This document shows, piece after piece, positions 22,723 to 35,895 of a DNA stretch of 64,000 nt; positions within the stretch are counted from its first letter, which is position 1; each line of letters begins with the position of its first letter. The stretch spans positions 1 to 64,000 of the forward strand of contig CAJQUN010000128.1 of the NCBI GenBank assembly GCA_907163345.1. Direction: 5' to 3'. The notes under the pieces were generated by a model, which was not told where the DNA came from, made no database searches, and saw only the letters and a list, made by a program, of their open reading frames with translations. The translations under genes and the position numbers were made by a program. Origin of the DNA: Haberlea rhodopensis (taxonomy: Eukaryota; Streptophyta; Magnoliopsida; Lamiales; Gesneriaceae).

Positions 22723-24287
22723 TGTAAGGACCCCCGTGCCCTTAATCCATTATTAGTGTATTAAGCCATATCATTAGTGCATATAATCATACTATCAGGG
22801 GAAAAATCATATGCAAGTGCAACACCATATGCTATCCAGAAAATTTCTTGCATTTAAACCACATAATATTCAAATTCCCCAACCATGATTATCCATATAG
22901 CATGCACCCTCAAAATACACTAACATACTCTTAGTTCATTTAGCAATTCTATATCTAATTGCGTGTAACCCATAAATGAACAGAGAAGAGCCGTAGCCCG
23001 TTTATACATTCCATATACACGTAATATGTACTCACATAAGAGCACCCCAATGAATAAGCGTGTATCTAATGTATAAAACACTCTGCTGGATGCCGTTACT
23101 GGTGCTTCGATCCTGGAAACACCTCTCTAGCGCAACTCGATCTCGACTCTGGATCTGAGCGCCTATCGATCCAGCTCTGGTACCCCGATCCTGGAAGTAC
23201 TTCAATCAACAGCCCGAGCTCAACTCCAAAGCTGCTGCTACACCTGTACCACCTGCCCCAAACAGAGACAGCCCCCACACGGGGTGAGCATACCAATATC
23301 TCAAACCAATAATCACAACAATACAATTCATAATTTACAACAAGGTAAATGCTATGAAATACAAAATATACTCCCTGGATGGCATCATCCTCATCCGGGG
23401 TTTCCTGTACTGTCCCTGTTCTCAAAACACTGAAACCATCAAATTTCCAAATGCCAGTTAATCATTACATTGATTAACAATTCTATGAGCCATATACCAA
23501 TGTCATAAACAATAACATCAATTCATTAAACAATGATTATAGACAATCAATGTTTCTCACTTATGGTTTCATAGCTCTATTTCATTGCTCGCTCTACAAT
23601 AGCGGCATCCCATTTCCACGCATGCTCGATGGCTGCGGCGTCATAATCGATGTTCGCTCACTGGCGAAAACATCCCAATCATTACTCGCTCAAAAGCGGC
23701 ACCATGCAATTCTCCATGCATATATAGATATTTGAAGCAAGTACAACAGACCATGCATTTCAATCTCCGTTTATCGCTAATACCATGCGTCATGCATTTC
23801 CACACATATTCATTGCAATACAGTGTACCAAGCACTCAACAATTGCAATTATATAAAAGGCTATGCTCTTACGTCATACGTACCTTAGAATTTCGTAGTC
23901 CAAGCCAAACCTTGCTTGAGTTCCTTACCTCGAGAGATATGTGCTAAAACACATAAACAACTCACAATCAAGTAAAAGCATGCAACCACGTGTCCAAGCA
24001 CGTTCAAGACTCCCAAACATATCGTCAATCCACGACGATTACCAAAATAAAAGCCCCCCGGCTAAGCATGCATAATACCCAAAATATTCCATTTTATATG
24101 TTTAATAGATAGCCAAAACCCAACCAAAAATTCCGTTTAATAAACTTGGCTCCAAATCAAACCATTTTAAAAGCCTAACATTCCCATTGGAATGTGAACA
24201 ACACTCCGGAAGTCGGCCCTTTAGACCTCGGTTCCAAAATCCAAACATTATCCAACATTTCGAAAATCCATGCAGGTGAACAGTGCC

Positions 24288-24497
24288 GCGATCGATCGCC
24301 CATCAGGCGCGATCGATCGCCCAAGCCTACTGCCCGAAAAAAATCAATCCGCGATCGATCGCCACATCTCCCGATCGATCGCTGAGACCCTCGCGATCGA
24401 TCGCCCACTATTCGCGATCGATCGCCGATACTGTACATCTTCTTCAAATTTCCAGTAGCTCTTCGCGATCGATCGGTGCCTCGCCAAGATCGATCGC
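24288..24497. repeat. CGATCGATCG palindrome cluster (El.D 3' LTR)
   Basis: Sites start at 24289, 24310, 24352, 24372, 24394, 24415, 24466 and 24487. All steps within groups are 20-22 bp. GCGATCGATCGC predominates. Frames across it give RDRSIA- and AIDR-rich peptides, which are artefacts of the palindrome. Confidence 0.9.
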
Positions 24498-24892
24498 GGA
24501 CTGCGATTTTCCGAAAAACTTGAGCTTTAAATGTGTTTTTGGCACCCAAACTCAAAATCAACACCACAAACTTCCTCAACACAACCAATAAACCAATTAG
24601 AATCAATAAAAACACCAAAACTCAACTTTGGATTTTAAACCAAAAATCCCCAAAACCCATAACCAACCACAACCTCAACCAAAAACTACCATACCACAAC
24701 CAAATCGAAGACAATGGTGAGGGGAAAGTTAATACCTGATTATCATCGAGAAATCCGGCCCCCGAGCCAAGCTACCAACGATTTTCCTTCCCAAGAGCCA
24801 AAGAGGGGAAAGGGGGAGGAGGGCTTATCGCAGGAGAGGGGAGGGAGAGAGAGAGAAATGGATTCCAAATGACGGAATCCGGGTCCATCTGG

Positions 24893-24900
24893 TATATATA
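24893..24900 (-). promoter_or_regulatory. TATA box, El.D 3' LTR
   Basis: TATATATA in GGTATATATAGCAAAAACGC. The second copy, in the 5' LTR, is at 27268-27277. Confidence 0.6.
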
Positions 24901-25210
24901 GCAAAAACGCTCCAAAATACCAATACCTCCACAAATACATCATGATTCATTAAAAATCATCTCTTCTCAAAAACTCTCTCTCCAACAACAAATCCCCATA
25001 CTGGCCCCAACATAAGGCACCCCGGACACCAAGTCCCACTAGAAACCCAACTCATAGGTTTTCCACCAAATTGAGAATACAATCTCAACCTTTGGATCCA
25101 ATGGTCCCAAAAGTCCGATTAACAACCTCGGGAGACCCAACACCGAAATTAATATCCATTAAGGATTAATACCACACCGGGATTAACACCATAAATCCCC
25201 GAACATCACA

Positions 25211-25697
25211 ATTATCCCCCACTAATAAAATTTCGTCCTCGAAATTTGCACCGGCATACTCTACGCAACACCAGGACTACACAAACAAGGTAAAGCCACA
25301 ACTCCGATTCTGGACCACAATAGAATCGAATCATCAATTGCGAGAACACTGATCTCGCACCAAGCTCTACAATAGAGAAAATACCAAAACCAATATATAC
25401 CCGAAAGATAATAACATACCTCGATGTGAATCGTCCCGGAAGTCAGTCCACCATGACTGCAATTCAATCAAAAACCCTTTGGTTCTAATATAGATATCTC
25501 TCCATGATATCCACCATTCGTCCACGATGCTTAACACACATCGTTATGATGTGGACCATTAGTATACAACAGTATACTCGCAGAAAATCCAGTTTCGCTT
25601 CCCGGTCCATCTCCTCCAAAGGAGTAGTTGCACCACATGCAATCCGGATCGGGTAAACCACGGTCACTAAACCACACAAAACACATCAGACTACATC
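25211..25697 (-). other. El.D internal remnant
   Basis: Begins with the purine tract region (TTATCCCCCACTAATAAAA, then TTTCGTCCTCGAAATTT on the plus strand). It keeps some text shared with the 3' end of the El.1 interior, such as CCATGACTGC and ACATCGTTA. No coding frame is supported. It ends at a deletion joint at 25697/25698. Confidence 0.75.
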
Positions 25698-27586
25698 GTA
25701 AATGCTATGAAATACAAAATATACTCCCTGGATGGCATCATCCTCATCCGGGGTTTCCTGTACTGTCCCTGTTCTCAAAACACTGAAACCATCAAATTCC
25801 CAAATGCCAGTTAATCATTACATTGATTAACAATTCTATGAGCCATATACCAATGTCATAAAAAATAACATCAATTCATTAAACAATGATTATAGACAAT
25901 CCATGTTTCTCACTTATGGTTTCATAGCTCTATTTCATTGCTCGCTCTACAATAGCGGCATCCCATTTCCATGCATGCTCGATGGCAGCGGCGTCATAAT
26001 CGATGTTCGCTCACAGGCGACAACATCCTAATCATTACTCGCTCAAAAGCGGCACCATGCAATTCTCAATGCATATATAGATATTTGAAGCAAGTACAAT
26101 AGACCATGCATTTCAATCTCCGTTTATCGCTAATACCATGCGTCATGCATTTCCACACATATTTATTGCAATACAGTGTACCAAGCACTCAACAATTGCA
26201 ATTATATAAAAGGCTATGCTCGTACGTCATACGTACCTTAGAATTTCGTAGTCCAAGCCAAACCTTGCTTGAGTTCCTTACCTCGAGAGATATGTGCTAA
26301 AACACATAAACAACTCACAATCAAGTATAAGCATGCAACCACGTGTCCAAGCACGTTCAAGACTCCCAAACATATTGTCAATCCATGACGATTACCAAAA
26401 TAAAAGCCCCCCGGCTAAGCATGCATAATACCCAAAATATTCCATTTTATATGTTTAATAGATAGCCAAAAACCCAACCAAAAATTCCGTTTAATAAACT
26501 TGGCTCCAAATCAAACCATTTTAAAAGCCTAACATTCCCATTGGAATGTGAACAACACTCCGGAAGTCGGCCCTTTAGACCTCGGTTCCAAAATCCCAAC
26601 ATTTTCCAACATTTCAAAGATCCATGCAGGTGAATAGTGCCGCGATGGATCGCCCATCAGGCGCGATCGATCGCGCAAGCCTACTTCCCGAAAAAAATCA
26701 ATCCGCGATCGATCGCCACATCTCGCGATCGATCGCTGAGACCCTCGCGATCGATCGCCCACTATTCGCGATCGATCGTCCATTATTCGCGATCGATCGC
26801 CGATACTGTACATCTTCTTCAAATTTGCAGTAGCTCTTCGCGATCGATCGGTGCCTCGCCAAGATCGATCGCGGACTGCGATTTTCCGAAAAACTCAAAC
26901 TTTAATGGTGTTTTTGGCACCCATACTCAAAATCAACACCACAAACTTCCTCAACACAACCAATAAACCAATTAGAATCAATAAAAACACCAAAACTCAA
27001 CTTTGGATTTTAAACCAAAAATCCCCAAAACCCATAACCAACCACAACCTCAACCAAAAACTACCATACCACAACCAAATAGAAGACAATGGTGAGGGGA
27101 AAGTTAATACCTGATTATCATCGAGAAATCCGGCCCCGAGCCAAGCTACCAACGATTTTCCTTCCCAAGAGCCAAAGAGGGGAAAGGGGGAGGAGGGCTT
27201 ATCGCATGAGAGGGGAGGGAGAGAGAGAGAAATGGATTCCAAATGACGGAATCCCGGGTCCATCTGGTATATATATAGCAAAAACGCTCCAAAATACCAA
27301 TACCTCCACAAATACATCATGATTCATTAAAAATCATCTGTTCTCAAAAACTCTCTCTCCAACAACAAATCCCCATACTGGCCCCAACATAAGGCACCCC
27401 GGACACCAAGTCCCACTAGAAACCCAACTCATAGGTTTTCCACCAAATTGAGAATACAATCTCAACCTTTGGATCCAACGGTCCCAAAAGTCCGATTAAC
27501 AACCTCGGGAGACCCACACAGAAATTAATATCCATTAAGGATTAATACCACACCGGGATTAACACCATAAATCCCCAGACATCACA
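25698..27586 (-). repeat. El.D 5' LTR, truncated
   Basis: Matches 23345-25210 and lacks the first 622 bp of the LTR. It keeps the perfect hairpin GTACGT-cat-ACGTAC at 26222-26236, a palindrome cluster and a TATA box. Confidence 0.9.
26640..26874. repeat. CGATCGATCG palindrome cluster (El.D 5' LTR)
   Basis: The copy of the cluster at 24288-24497 with one extra 21-bp unit (a second GCGATCGATCG site in the TATTCGCGATCG run). The first site is changed to GCGATGGATCGC. The number of sites has changed since the two LTRs were made. Confidence 0.88.
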
Positions 27587-27591
27587 TGAGA

Positions 27592-29432
27592 GATTTTCAT
27601 ATTCTTCACTATCGATGGGAAAAGTCAATCCCGCTTTAACATGATAGAAAGATTACCATCCTGTGCAATCCACATTCAGGTTGGATGGATTGATTAAAAT
27701 TCTTTCACACGCGGAATCTAAGATATCCGTTTCTGATATTCAACACATCCTATTTTCATCGCGAAAGACTTTACAATTCGATCAAGAATTTGTCAAAGGA
27801 TTCAACTCATCAAGTCCAAGAAAATATCAAGAATTAGAATACTCAGATGACATAGTCATATGTCAAGTACACAAGATAGATTTAGACAGATCTTTGTTTG
27901 GATTGACACTGGATACTAGTCAAAGTGCAAATCTTCTCGTAAACGTATAAATTTCCGAAATAGATCCTTAGCATAAGAGGATCATTGTTGAAATTGTCTC
28001 AATTCAATAGCAGGTCAATGTCTCTTTATCGATATGCTTACAAATCTTCATTGCAAGTATCTTCGAAAGTTCTACCAGTTTTAAAATTTTCTCAAAACTT
28101 TACCACAAATGCACGGGGTATAAACTAAGTTAATACTCAAGTCCATGCAAATTCTATTCTTTAATAGACCCAAATTATCACTTCAGTTAACCTGAGATTT
28201 CTAATAGTTCCGAGCACAAGTTCGTGTTCAACACTACGGTCGTGCGATCTCCAGGCCTGGGTTCGTACCAATTCTACATTTTCAGAAAATTCAACTTTGC
28301 TTAAAACAGATTTGAAGGTACATTTACAGAAAGTTCGGATTAAATCAGTTCATTAATCGTTTTCAAATATATTGGACCATTTTTAGCATTTATTTAATTA
28401 TTTTTACGCATCATTCAAATCAGGCTCGTATGTACATCTGTACATTATCTTACTATGCATGCTGATGAGTCACATCATGCGTTCTTCATCTATGTTATTA
28501 ACACATATCCACTTAAAGGCTCAATTCTTTATTATTTCATCTCAGTCAAATTATGAAGTATCCCAACACAGAAGGAATTTCGACTTAGACATCCTGCCCT
28601 AAAATTCCATCTACTCATATAAATCAATTCACATTGAAGTGCTTATTGAAATTAATGGTATGTAGGTTCGATCATACTTCAAATTAGCCATCTCAACATT
28701 AAATTTCATTTCAAAATTTTTGAGATACAATGGAATTCATCCTAAGGATAAAACTTCCAAAATTCTTGATCTGTATCTCTTATTTTTTTGTATTTTCTCA
28801 ACATCTCATGATGTTTCTTGCTTACATCATCAAATCTATATTTCAGTTCATCAAAGCCAACATCTAACTATGTTTTCATACAACATATTCGTTAGTTCAT
28901 TCTTTTTACTTTTTGTAAAACTGTCATATCCTTAACTCATTTGTCATAGCCATATCCCATTCTTTTCCAGCATTGCAATGCCAAACTCGAAATGGCTCTA
29001 TGTCGTGGAGATATCTCAATCCTATTCAAGGACTCTCATTTCAATTATCTCATAATTCAATCGATAATGTTATTCTCAACAGGTTCCAGATAACTTCATT
29101 GATCAATGACCTCATACTTATCAAAATTTCACAAAAGAGTTTGAATGTCTCATTTGACATGCATATTCTCCATTTATTCAATCTAATGCAATATTCATTC
29201 AATAATAACAGGTTTCGTAGGTGTTCGAGTGTAAACTCTTTCCCTACTAAGTTTTATCTAATATAAACAGTGATGCATCGATATCGTGGTCAGTATCAAT
29301 ACGACATGACTCGGCATACTCAAATATAAAATCATGTAAGAGCGAATAAATCAAATAAGTTTCAAACACATACACACATGTTCATTCGTGACTATTCAAA
29401 GTGTACTAAAAACTAGAGCATTCCCAGTTTAT
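27592..29432 (-). pseudogene. Element E upstream internal region (RT start, PR and gag expected)
   Basis: Lies between the RT break caused by El.D and the primer site of element E, so it should hold gag, PR and the start of RT. On the minus strand, text near 27660-27592 is weakly RT-like around the stretch following the catalytic Asp residues (EEYENLS). Elsewhere the sequence is AT-rich and I cannot recognise a domain. ORFs in it (27663-27950, 28973-29266, plus strand) are not credible genes. Confidence 0.5.
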
Positions 29433-29444
29433 GCTCTGATACCA
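29433..29444 (-). other. Element E primer binding site
   Basis: GCTCTGATACCA on plus, TGGTATCAGAGC on minus, beside the LTR start TGTGAGGACG at 29448. It gives the element's orientation. Confidence 0.85.
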
Positions 29445-29447
29445 TAA

Positions 29448-32201
29448 TGTGAGGACGCGTTCCTAATCAAGTGTTTAATTATCACACAATGATTATTTAT
29501 TTGTAAACAGCGGAAGATTTTTTTTTATTTTGTTTTTAAAGTACTACCAACTAGTGGCTCTAAAAATTTCGGCATGACCTCCGCGCACGAGGGACATACC
29601 AGAAAAAAATGAAAAGCAAAATAATATCCTAATGCAGTACATAATACCAAAGCATGCATTATAGGCATCCAACATATAATCCGTACTCAAAATATTTACA
29701 TCATACTATAGCATGCACAATAAGTCTCCAGCACACATTTTATTCTCAAAATATTTACATAATACCATCAGCAGTAAAGAAACAACAAATATTCACCAAT
29801 AATCAAGACTGGACGGAAATAAACTCAATTTACATAGTTATACTATCCAGGACACATCCTGGTATACTTAACTATCCTACGACTGGGAAAAGACAAAAGA
29901 AAACAACATCAGATAAGACTTTCAGCTAGGATTCCCTCTTCGGGATCCTGGTCACCTGTAATACCTGTCATATCCCACACACAAAGACAACAACAGCCCC
30001 CTACGGGGTGAGGCAAAGCCCAATATGAAACTATCAAGTAATTACAACATGTAACTATAAAATCTGATAGATGATGCAATGCATTGCAAATGCAATGTAA
30101 TGCAATGCATGTCAAGTACAAGGAATCAAATCTCAAGGCACCAAACTATTGGAATCCAAGGAAAGGTATCATCATCAATATCAAGCTCGAGCAGAGGGTA
30201 ACAACACACACACTTTGCGCTAGGAGAATCGTCATGTGCTGTGCTCGTTATCCCTCGTGTCTAGGTCCGATAGCAACGCGGGTGACTACAATCGCTACCT
30301 ATACTTCCTATCATCGACGTGCTTGTCGTCCCCGACACTCAGAGTAAATCAACTCAGTTCATCAAAGATATCAAAGAAATAGATAGATCAATATGATATG
30401 CCCATGAATCATCTATGCATAATATGACATATGCAACTCAATATGTCATGCAATCTCATGTGTATGTCATATATCGATGTATATTTATCAAAATGATGTG
30501 TGTTAACAAAACATTTATTTTCATACATCGATATGCCAATTATAAATGCTATGAATGATCATAATTCAATTAAACTCACATAGCCAAGTAATTTCACGTA
30601 ATTCACGTAAATTCAGCAAATCATGTATCAAATAATACAGATACATGTCGTATGTTACAGATCGCAACATACCTATTTCTTTTGTTTCTAAAGGATGAAT
30701 ATCGTCCTTGTAGCTCGTGGAGCTCCAATGCCATTTGTTAGTCTATAAAATCTATACAATAGCATCGTTTATATTCATCTATTTGTTAAACTCTTCTTTT
30801 AATTCACAATATAAGAAAGTGAGGAATATTTTAGCTTTCTTTTATGTATTGCTAGTAATCCTTATTTTTCTCTGTTGTTTCTTCTTGCTATCTTTAGTCA
30901 ATTTGATAGTATTGTGCGGTGATAAACTTTATACAATTCCAATCACCCAATTCAGTAAAATATTTGGCCTCAACATTTAGTTGTTATTCTAGTTTCTCAA
31001 GTTTTATGCAAACCTATCCTGATTCCTACAGATACATCTACAGCGCCCATACATATCCGGTTAAAACATGATTTAAGTGAATCAAAAACGACAAAGGCAT
31101 GGGAGTTTAGAACTTGCACCCTAAAACCATCGATCAATCGCATTCCCCAAATCAGCAGCACAACAGAGTTGGAACAATTTCACATTTACATGCACAATTC
31201 GATCGATCCAACAGCTACAACTCAACCAAAAATGCTATTGAAATCTACGTGCAATCCCCTCAACATTATTTAAATGGGTTAATTCTATCAAGAACTGGAT
31301 TTACACATGCATCATCCTCAAACACTGAAATACATCGACCACATCGACCAAAACACAACATGCAACAGAACTTTGAACCAACTCCACAAGCAATTCAAGA
31401 ATTAACATCAACACTTAAATTAAAGCCTCAAATTTTGAAACTAAAAGCTGAAATGGAACTTTCCCAATGTGTGAACAGTAACAGCGGCTGGATGCACATT
31501 TTCCGGCGACTCACGGCGGCGAGAGGGGCGGTGACCAGAGGGGAAATGTCGGCACTGGTGAGGGGAAGGTGTTAGACAACCATAAACGAAACAATTTAAG
31601 GTCAGAACAAAGAAATCGAATGGGAATCACAAAAACCCTAAAATCAAAATTTGAAAGTTTATGGGAAAATTGCAACAGATTCAGAAACTCTCACCATGAA
31701 GTCTTGGTGTGGAAATGACCGCTGGTGAGTTGGCTACACCGTGGTGTGCTTGGTTTGCCGGTTGGTGGTCGGACGGCGGCGAACGCACGGCTTTAGCGGC
31801 GAGTGGTCGATCTGCGCGCGGAAAGTGCAGGGGAGAGAGAGAGATCGGCTGAGTGTGCGTGAATTGACATACTTTTAGTGTGTGAAAAATGCCTTGAAAA
31901 CTCTAATATAGCTAATCCCGGGCAGTTATGTACATCGGAGTGTCGTCGGTGTACTAATATAAAATTTACAGTTGATACTTGAGATTTATATCCACTATTA
32001 TATTACAAAATTAAATTCTTCATTTTAGTAATTTATTTCTAAAATATTATCGGAGTTTATTTTACCATTTCAAAAATATGTCATATTCCGATTAAATTGT
32101 CAGTTGACATTCATCTTGTCAATTATAACTTTAATTAATTAATTATTAATAAATTCCCAAAATATATTTAATTAACAGTAATCAAATATCGGGGCCTTAC
32201 A
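29448..32201 (-). repeat. LTR-E (5' LTR of element E)
   Basis: 2,754 bp. On the minus strand it runs from TGTAAGGCCCCG to GCGTCCTCACA. The region 31990-32120 matches the start of the El.G LTR (58020-58110): the ACTCCGATAATATTTTAGA block and the CGGTGACACTTCGATGTAC-like block. ACCCCGTAGGGGGCTGT at 29985-30015 (reverse) is the conserved hairpin block. It has no CGATCGATCG cluster. The 153-codon frame at 31114-31575 is inside the LTR and not supported. Confidence 0.85.
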
Positions 32202-32310
32202 AAATCCGAATAGAACATCACAAGATTTTGAGCCACATAGGAGTAGTTGTTTACATCTTTAAGAGCAAGAATTTCGAACATAAAATTCGAGCTATAACAA
32301 TAGGGATTTC
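32202..32310 (-). other. Short flank between LTR-E and element F
   Basis: AT-rich. On the minus strand it contains CGAATTTTATGTTCGAAATTC, which faintly recalls the AATTTCGAGGACGAAATTC purine-tract lead-in. It could be the decayed 3' end of another element. No gene. Confidence 0.35.
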
Positions 32311-33224
32311 TGTAATACCCCCGAAATGTCTATATGCTTATGTGTTATCATGACGATTTATGATGTGTTTTAAGGGGTTGTAGTGCTTTTAATTTGGGGG
32401 TTATGTTTATGTTATGATGATGTGTTTTAGGGAGCATGTTGGGTGTTTTTATGGGATGTATTAATTAAGTAATGTTATAAAATATCGAGTGAGGATATTT
32501 TAATACATCGTGCTAAATACCGGGGCACAATTAAACACCACATGGCACCCCAACCACACCACCCCACCCCCAATCCAATCGGCCACCTCTCCTCCCACTT
32601 GGCAACCCATGCCTCTTCCCACTTGTCCAACCCATGCTTGCACTCATTACCTTCCAATCAACTCTCCTCCTTCTCTCCTCCATTTTCGTCCCAAAAGGGT
32701 GCAGATAGGAGAAGGAAAAGCTTGTGTTTTGTGTGCTAAACCTTGCCAAAAAAAAAGAGGAGCAAGAAGAGGGTAAAGCTTTAATACTCTGTTTTTCTGG
32801 GTTTTGTTCGAGTTTGGGTTTTGTTCGAGTATGTTTCATGCATGCTAAGTATAGGTTTGGTCGAAACCTTGGTGTGGGTACTTGCATGGAAGTATTTTGT
32901 AGCCCATAGCATGTTTGTTCGAGCATGTTACATATTTTATGTGAGACCCCGTTATCTCAAACATACTAATAGGTGCGATTAAGAGAACTAAACATTCATA
33001 TGAATAAATCAGAGTAATAAGTCGTGTTGATTAACCTGAGCTTAAGAGATTACAGTACCAAAAGTTAAAAGGGAATTTCACAAATTCCTACAAAAGGTAC
33101 TACACTATAATCTTACTCTACCACATGTAGAAGCTATACAAAAATTTTCTAACACATTAATCCTGTAGCACTCCTTACAGCTCAGCATTTCAACCCCGAC
33201 CCTGGTTCTCATCATCAAAAGCAC

Positions 33225-33836
33225 CTACAAAGACAATCCCCAACACATGAGCATAACATAATTCATATACCACATAATATGAATGTAAGACGTAAATGCA
33301 TAATCATAAAATACAAAGCACTTCCTGTATTTCCATCGCATTTACAACGCTCATTAGTTGTCCCTGTACCACAATTCATAATCAAAACACTATATGAATA
33401 TATGGCTTCACCAATAAATGTCATGACATATCATCTCTTTTTCTTGAGTCAGTCATCATCAGTTATTTTAATGCTTCTTCGCTTTACAATCTCAAAACAA
33501 GCGGTATCTCATCCTCGCTTCTTCATACTAGCGGTATCTCATCCTCGCTTAGTATGGTATACCCCGCCTCCATGTGCAAGCGAGCCTCCCCCCTCTCGCT
33601 CCACATTTTTAGAGGTCAAGCGTAAGCATTAAAACCTTCACTGTGATCACCCCTGACTCGTGGAATACACCTCTTTATTCCATATTACAATATGCAACAA
33701 CAATGCATAATATGCAACAACAATGCATAATAACATGTATCATACTCTCAATGCATCACATTGCATTCATCATGTGTCAAACAGACAAACATAAAGTACA
33801 TGTTACCGTTGGGATGCCCGTACGTCGCTTACGTAC
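33225..33836 (-). other. Candidate leader intron, solo LTR-B
   Basis: Minus-strand donor-like AAAG|GTACGTAAGCG inside the core hairpin, and acceptor-like GATTGTCTTTGTAG|GT. 612 nt. Confidence 0.4.
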
Positions 33837-33989
33837 CTTTCCAAAATGTAGTGTGTTGTGGGACTCTATCCCCTGCGCTGTGTAGCTATCTGTGAAGGCT
33901 CTACACCAGTGTACAACACAATATTAGATGTCTCATTACAATCCAATATCAAATTTAAACAAATTCCACATTTTTTAAAAAAAGCACTA

Positions 33990-34093
33990 CCGATCGATCG
34001 GCCCTCATCACCGATCGATCGGTGAACTGTTCGAATTATGTAAAAATGCTACGGCTTTTGCCGATCGATCGGTGTTCTTCACCGATCGATCGG
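33990..34093. repeat. Palindrome cluster, CCGATCGATCGG type (solo LTR-B)
   Basis: Two pairs, starting 33991/34012 and 34062/34083, both exactly 21 bp apart. All four sites have C and G as outer bases (CCGATCGATCGG), whereas other LTR-B copies have T/A or G/C. The spacers between sites are unrelated. Confidence 0.92.
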
Positions 34094-35531
34094 TCACTCT
34101 GTTTCAGCCCAGATTTCCAGAATTCTCTAACACCGATATTTATGCCTCTTAATCTAACATGTAAGACATACAAAATGCCAAACCCAACATGCTAGCAGTT
34201 ACAATACACTACCCTGAGTGTATTCATATAAAATATATATCCCAAACACAAACTCACATGCATTAAAATTTTCCATTAACATCAGTACTCAACCAACGTT
34301 TCAGAAAAACAGGGCATTGTCTTCCTGCCCAGATTTTCGAGTACCCACTTTCAAGCAATAAAATCTACCATAAAAGTCATGAAGTTTGCTCGAATAAAAA
34401 TGCCAAGGGCTTCACAAAACTATCATGTACGTGCTCAAACCAAAGGTTTACCAAAAACCCAGCTAATATGCATGATAACACCTTCACAATTTCACTCCCA
34501 TCCCATATTTTCCAGAAAAACAGGGCACACACATTACCCAGATTTTCGAACACTATAATTTACATGCTTAAATCCTTCACATAAAATATGTAACATGCTC
34601 AAGGAAAAATACTGGAAGCTTCACAACAACACTATATAAGCATTTAAATCGAAGGTTTTAAGAAACCAATCTAATATGCCATTTTTACACCAACAAAAAG
34701 CATGAATTTAAACAACTTAAATTCAAAACCAGAACATGGTTTCTCACCCCTTTTTGCTCCGATTTTTGGAAGGCTTCAAAGCAACAAAAATGGTTGAACT
34801 CCTTCCTATCTTGCTCAGCAAGTGTTGGACGATTTTTGGGAGGGAAATGAAGTGATTTCAGACATGGTAAGATGGAGTGGGAGATGGGACAAGGGTATGG
34901 GTGAGCAGCTGGCAGCAGGGTATGGGTCAAGGGGGGTGGTTGGGTGGTGGGTTATGTGATGTGTTATGTTTTGGTCCCGGTATTTAGCACGTTGTATTAA
35001 AATATCCTCACATGATATTTATAGTATTTTCTCAATAAAATACTTCAACTCCCATTTAAACATGCTTTACCAAAACAAATAACACACACCCCAATAATTA
35101 TGCCACAACCCCAAAATCCCAACATATAACACATGCACCCTCACACGCATTTCCCAATATTATTAATTCAACACAAGGAAATAATACCATAATTTTCACA
35201 ACAATGATTAATGTTTAAATAACACCTAATCATTTCGGGGATATCACATTTTATGTATTAGATTTCTAGTTATGAAAGTATGTGCTCGAAAATCTGGGCA
35301 AGAGGTGCATGCTCTGTTTTCTGTAAAGATTGGACGAGATCTAAGTTTATGAGGATGTTATGATGCATGCTAGTTTAGGTTTTGTAAAACCTTTGATTTA
35401 AGTGCCTACATGGAAGTTTTATGAAGTTACTAGCATGTTTGCTTGAGCATGTATGATGTGTTATGAAGTAGATTTGATGCTATGAAATGAGGTGCTCGAA
35501 AATCTGGGGAAGTCCCGATTTTTCAGAGTGC

Positions 35532-35730
35532 TCGATCGATCGAGATTTTTGTCCCGATCGATCGAGCGAGGCAGAAGATTTTATGTATGATTTGAATTTC
35601 AGGGGCCGATCGATCGAAGAAATATCCGATCGATCGGTGAAGCTCCTCGATCGATCGATCGAGGCAGGGAGTTGGGCACTATTTTATCATGTTTTCTCGA
35701 TCGATCGAGACTCGGGCGCCGATCGATCGA
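35532..35730. repeat. CGATCGATCG palindrome cluster (LTR-F)
   Basis: Starts at 35533, 35555, 35607, 35627, 35648 (extended by one GATC), 35698 and 35720. Steps are 20-22 bp within groups. The outer bases are a mixture of T/A and C/G. Confidence 0.9.
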
Positions 35731-35895
35731 GAGAGGCAGAACCTTGGCAAATGATTTTAATTGAATTATTTTGAAGAATTGATTATGATTCTTGTATTGG
35801 TGCCTAATATTGTATTATGTGGTTGTGTAGAACCATCCCAGGTACCAGCACAGTCAAGGAGATAAAGTCTGTTGACTCCTCCTCCTTTTAAAAAG

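Larger units (their letters stand above)
22723..25210 (-). repeat. El.D 3' LTR
   Basis: 2,488 bp. It contains the hairpin at 23869-23883 (one terminal mismatch), an acceptor-like GGGGCAG|GT near 23253, AGCGG mini-hairpins at 23580-23705, a palindrome cluster at 24288-24497 and a TATA box at 24893-24900. Confidence 0.9.
22723..27586 (-). mobile_element. El.D: LTR element with most of its inside deleted
   Basis: A minus-strand element inserted in the RT of element E, with a perfect duplication TGAGA at 22718-22722 and 27587-27591. It has a full 3' LTR, a purine tract, 487 bp of internal sequence and a 5' LTR that lacks its first 622 bp together with the primer site. One internal deletion explains this. 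The ends TGTGATGTCT and CCTTACA place it near the El.1/El.2 group, but unlike those it carries palindrome clusters. Confidence 0.9.
32940..35248 (-). mobile_element. Solo LTR-B in the element F LTR
   Basis: 2,309 bp, minus strand, from TGTGAGACCCC to GATATCACA, with a perfect duplication TTTTA at 32935-32939 and 35249-35253. It carries the hairpin GTACGTCGCTTACGTAC (33820-33836), mini-hairpins at 33470-33625 and a TATA box at 35016-35023. Confidence 0.95.

Noticed and set aside
24283..26966. ORFs rich in RDRSIA and AIDR peptides, as if a repeat protein
   Set aside because: They are translations of CGATCGATCG palindromes in El.D LTRs and appear in several frames on both strands. No start context or conservation as protein.
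31114..31575. 153-codon plus-strand ORF
   Set aside because: Inside LTR-E, antisense to the element, with no recognisable domain.
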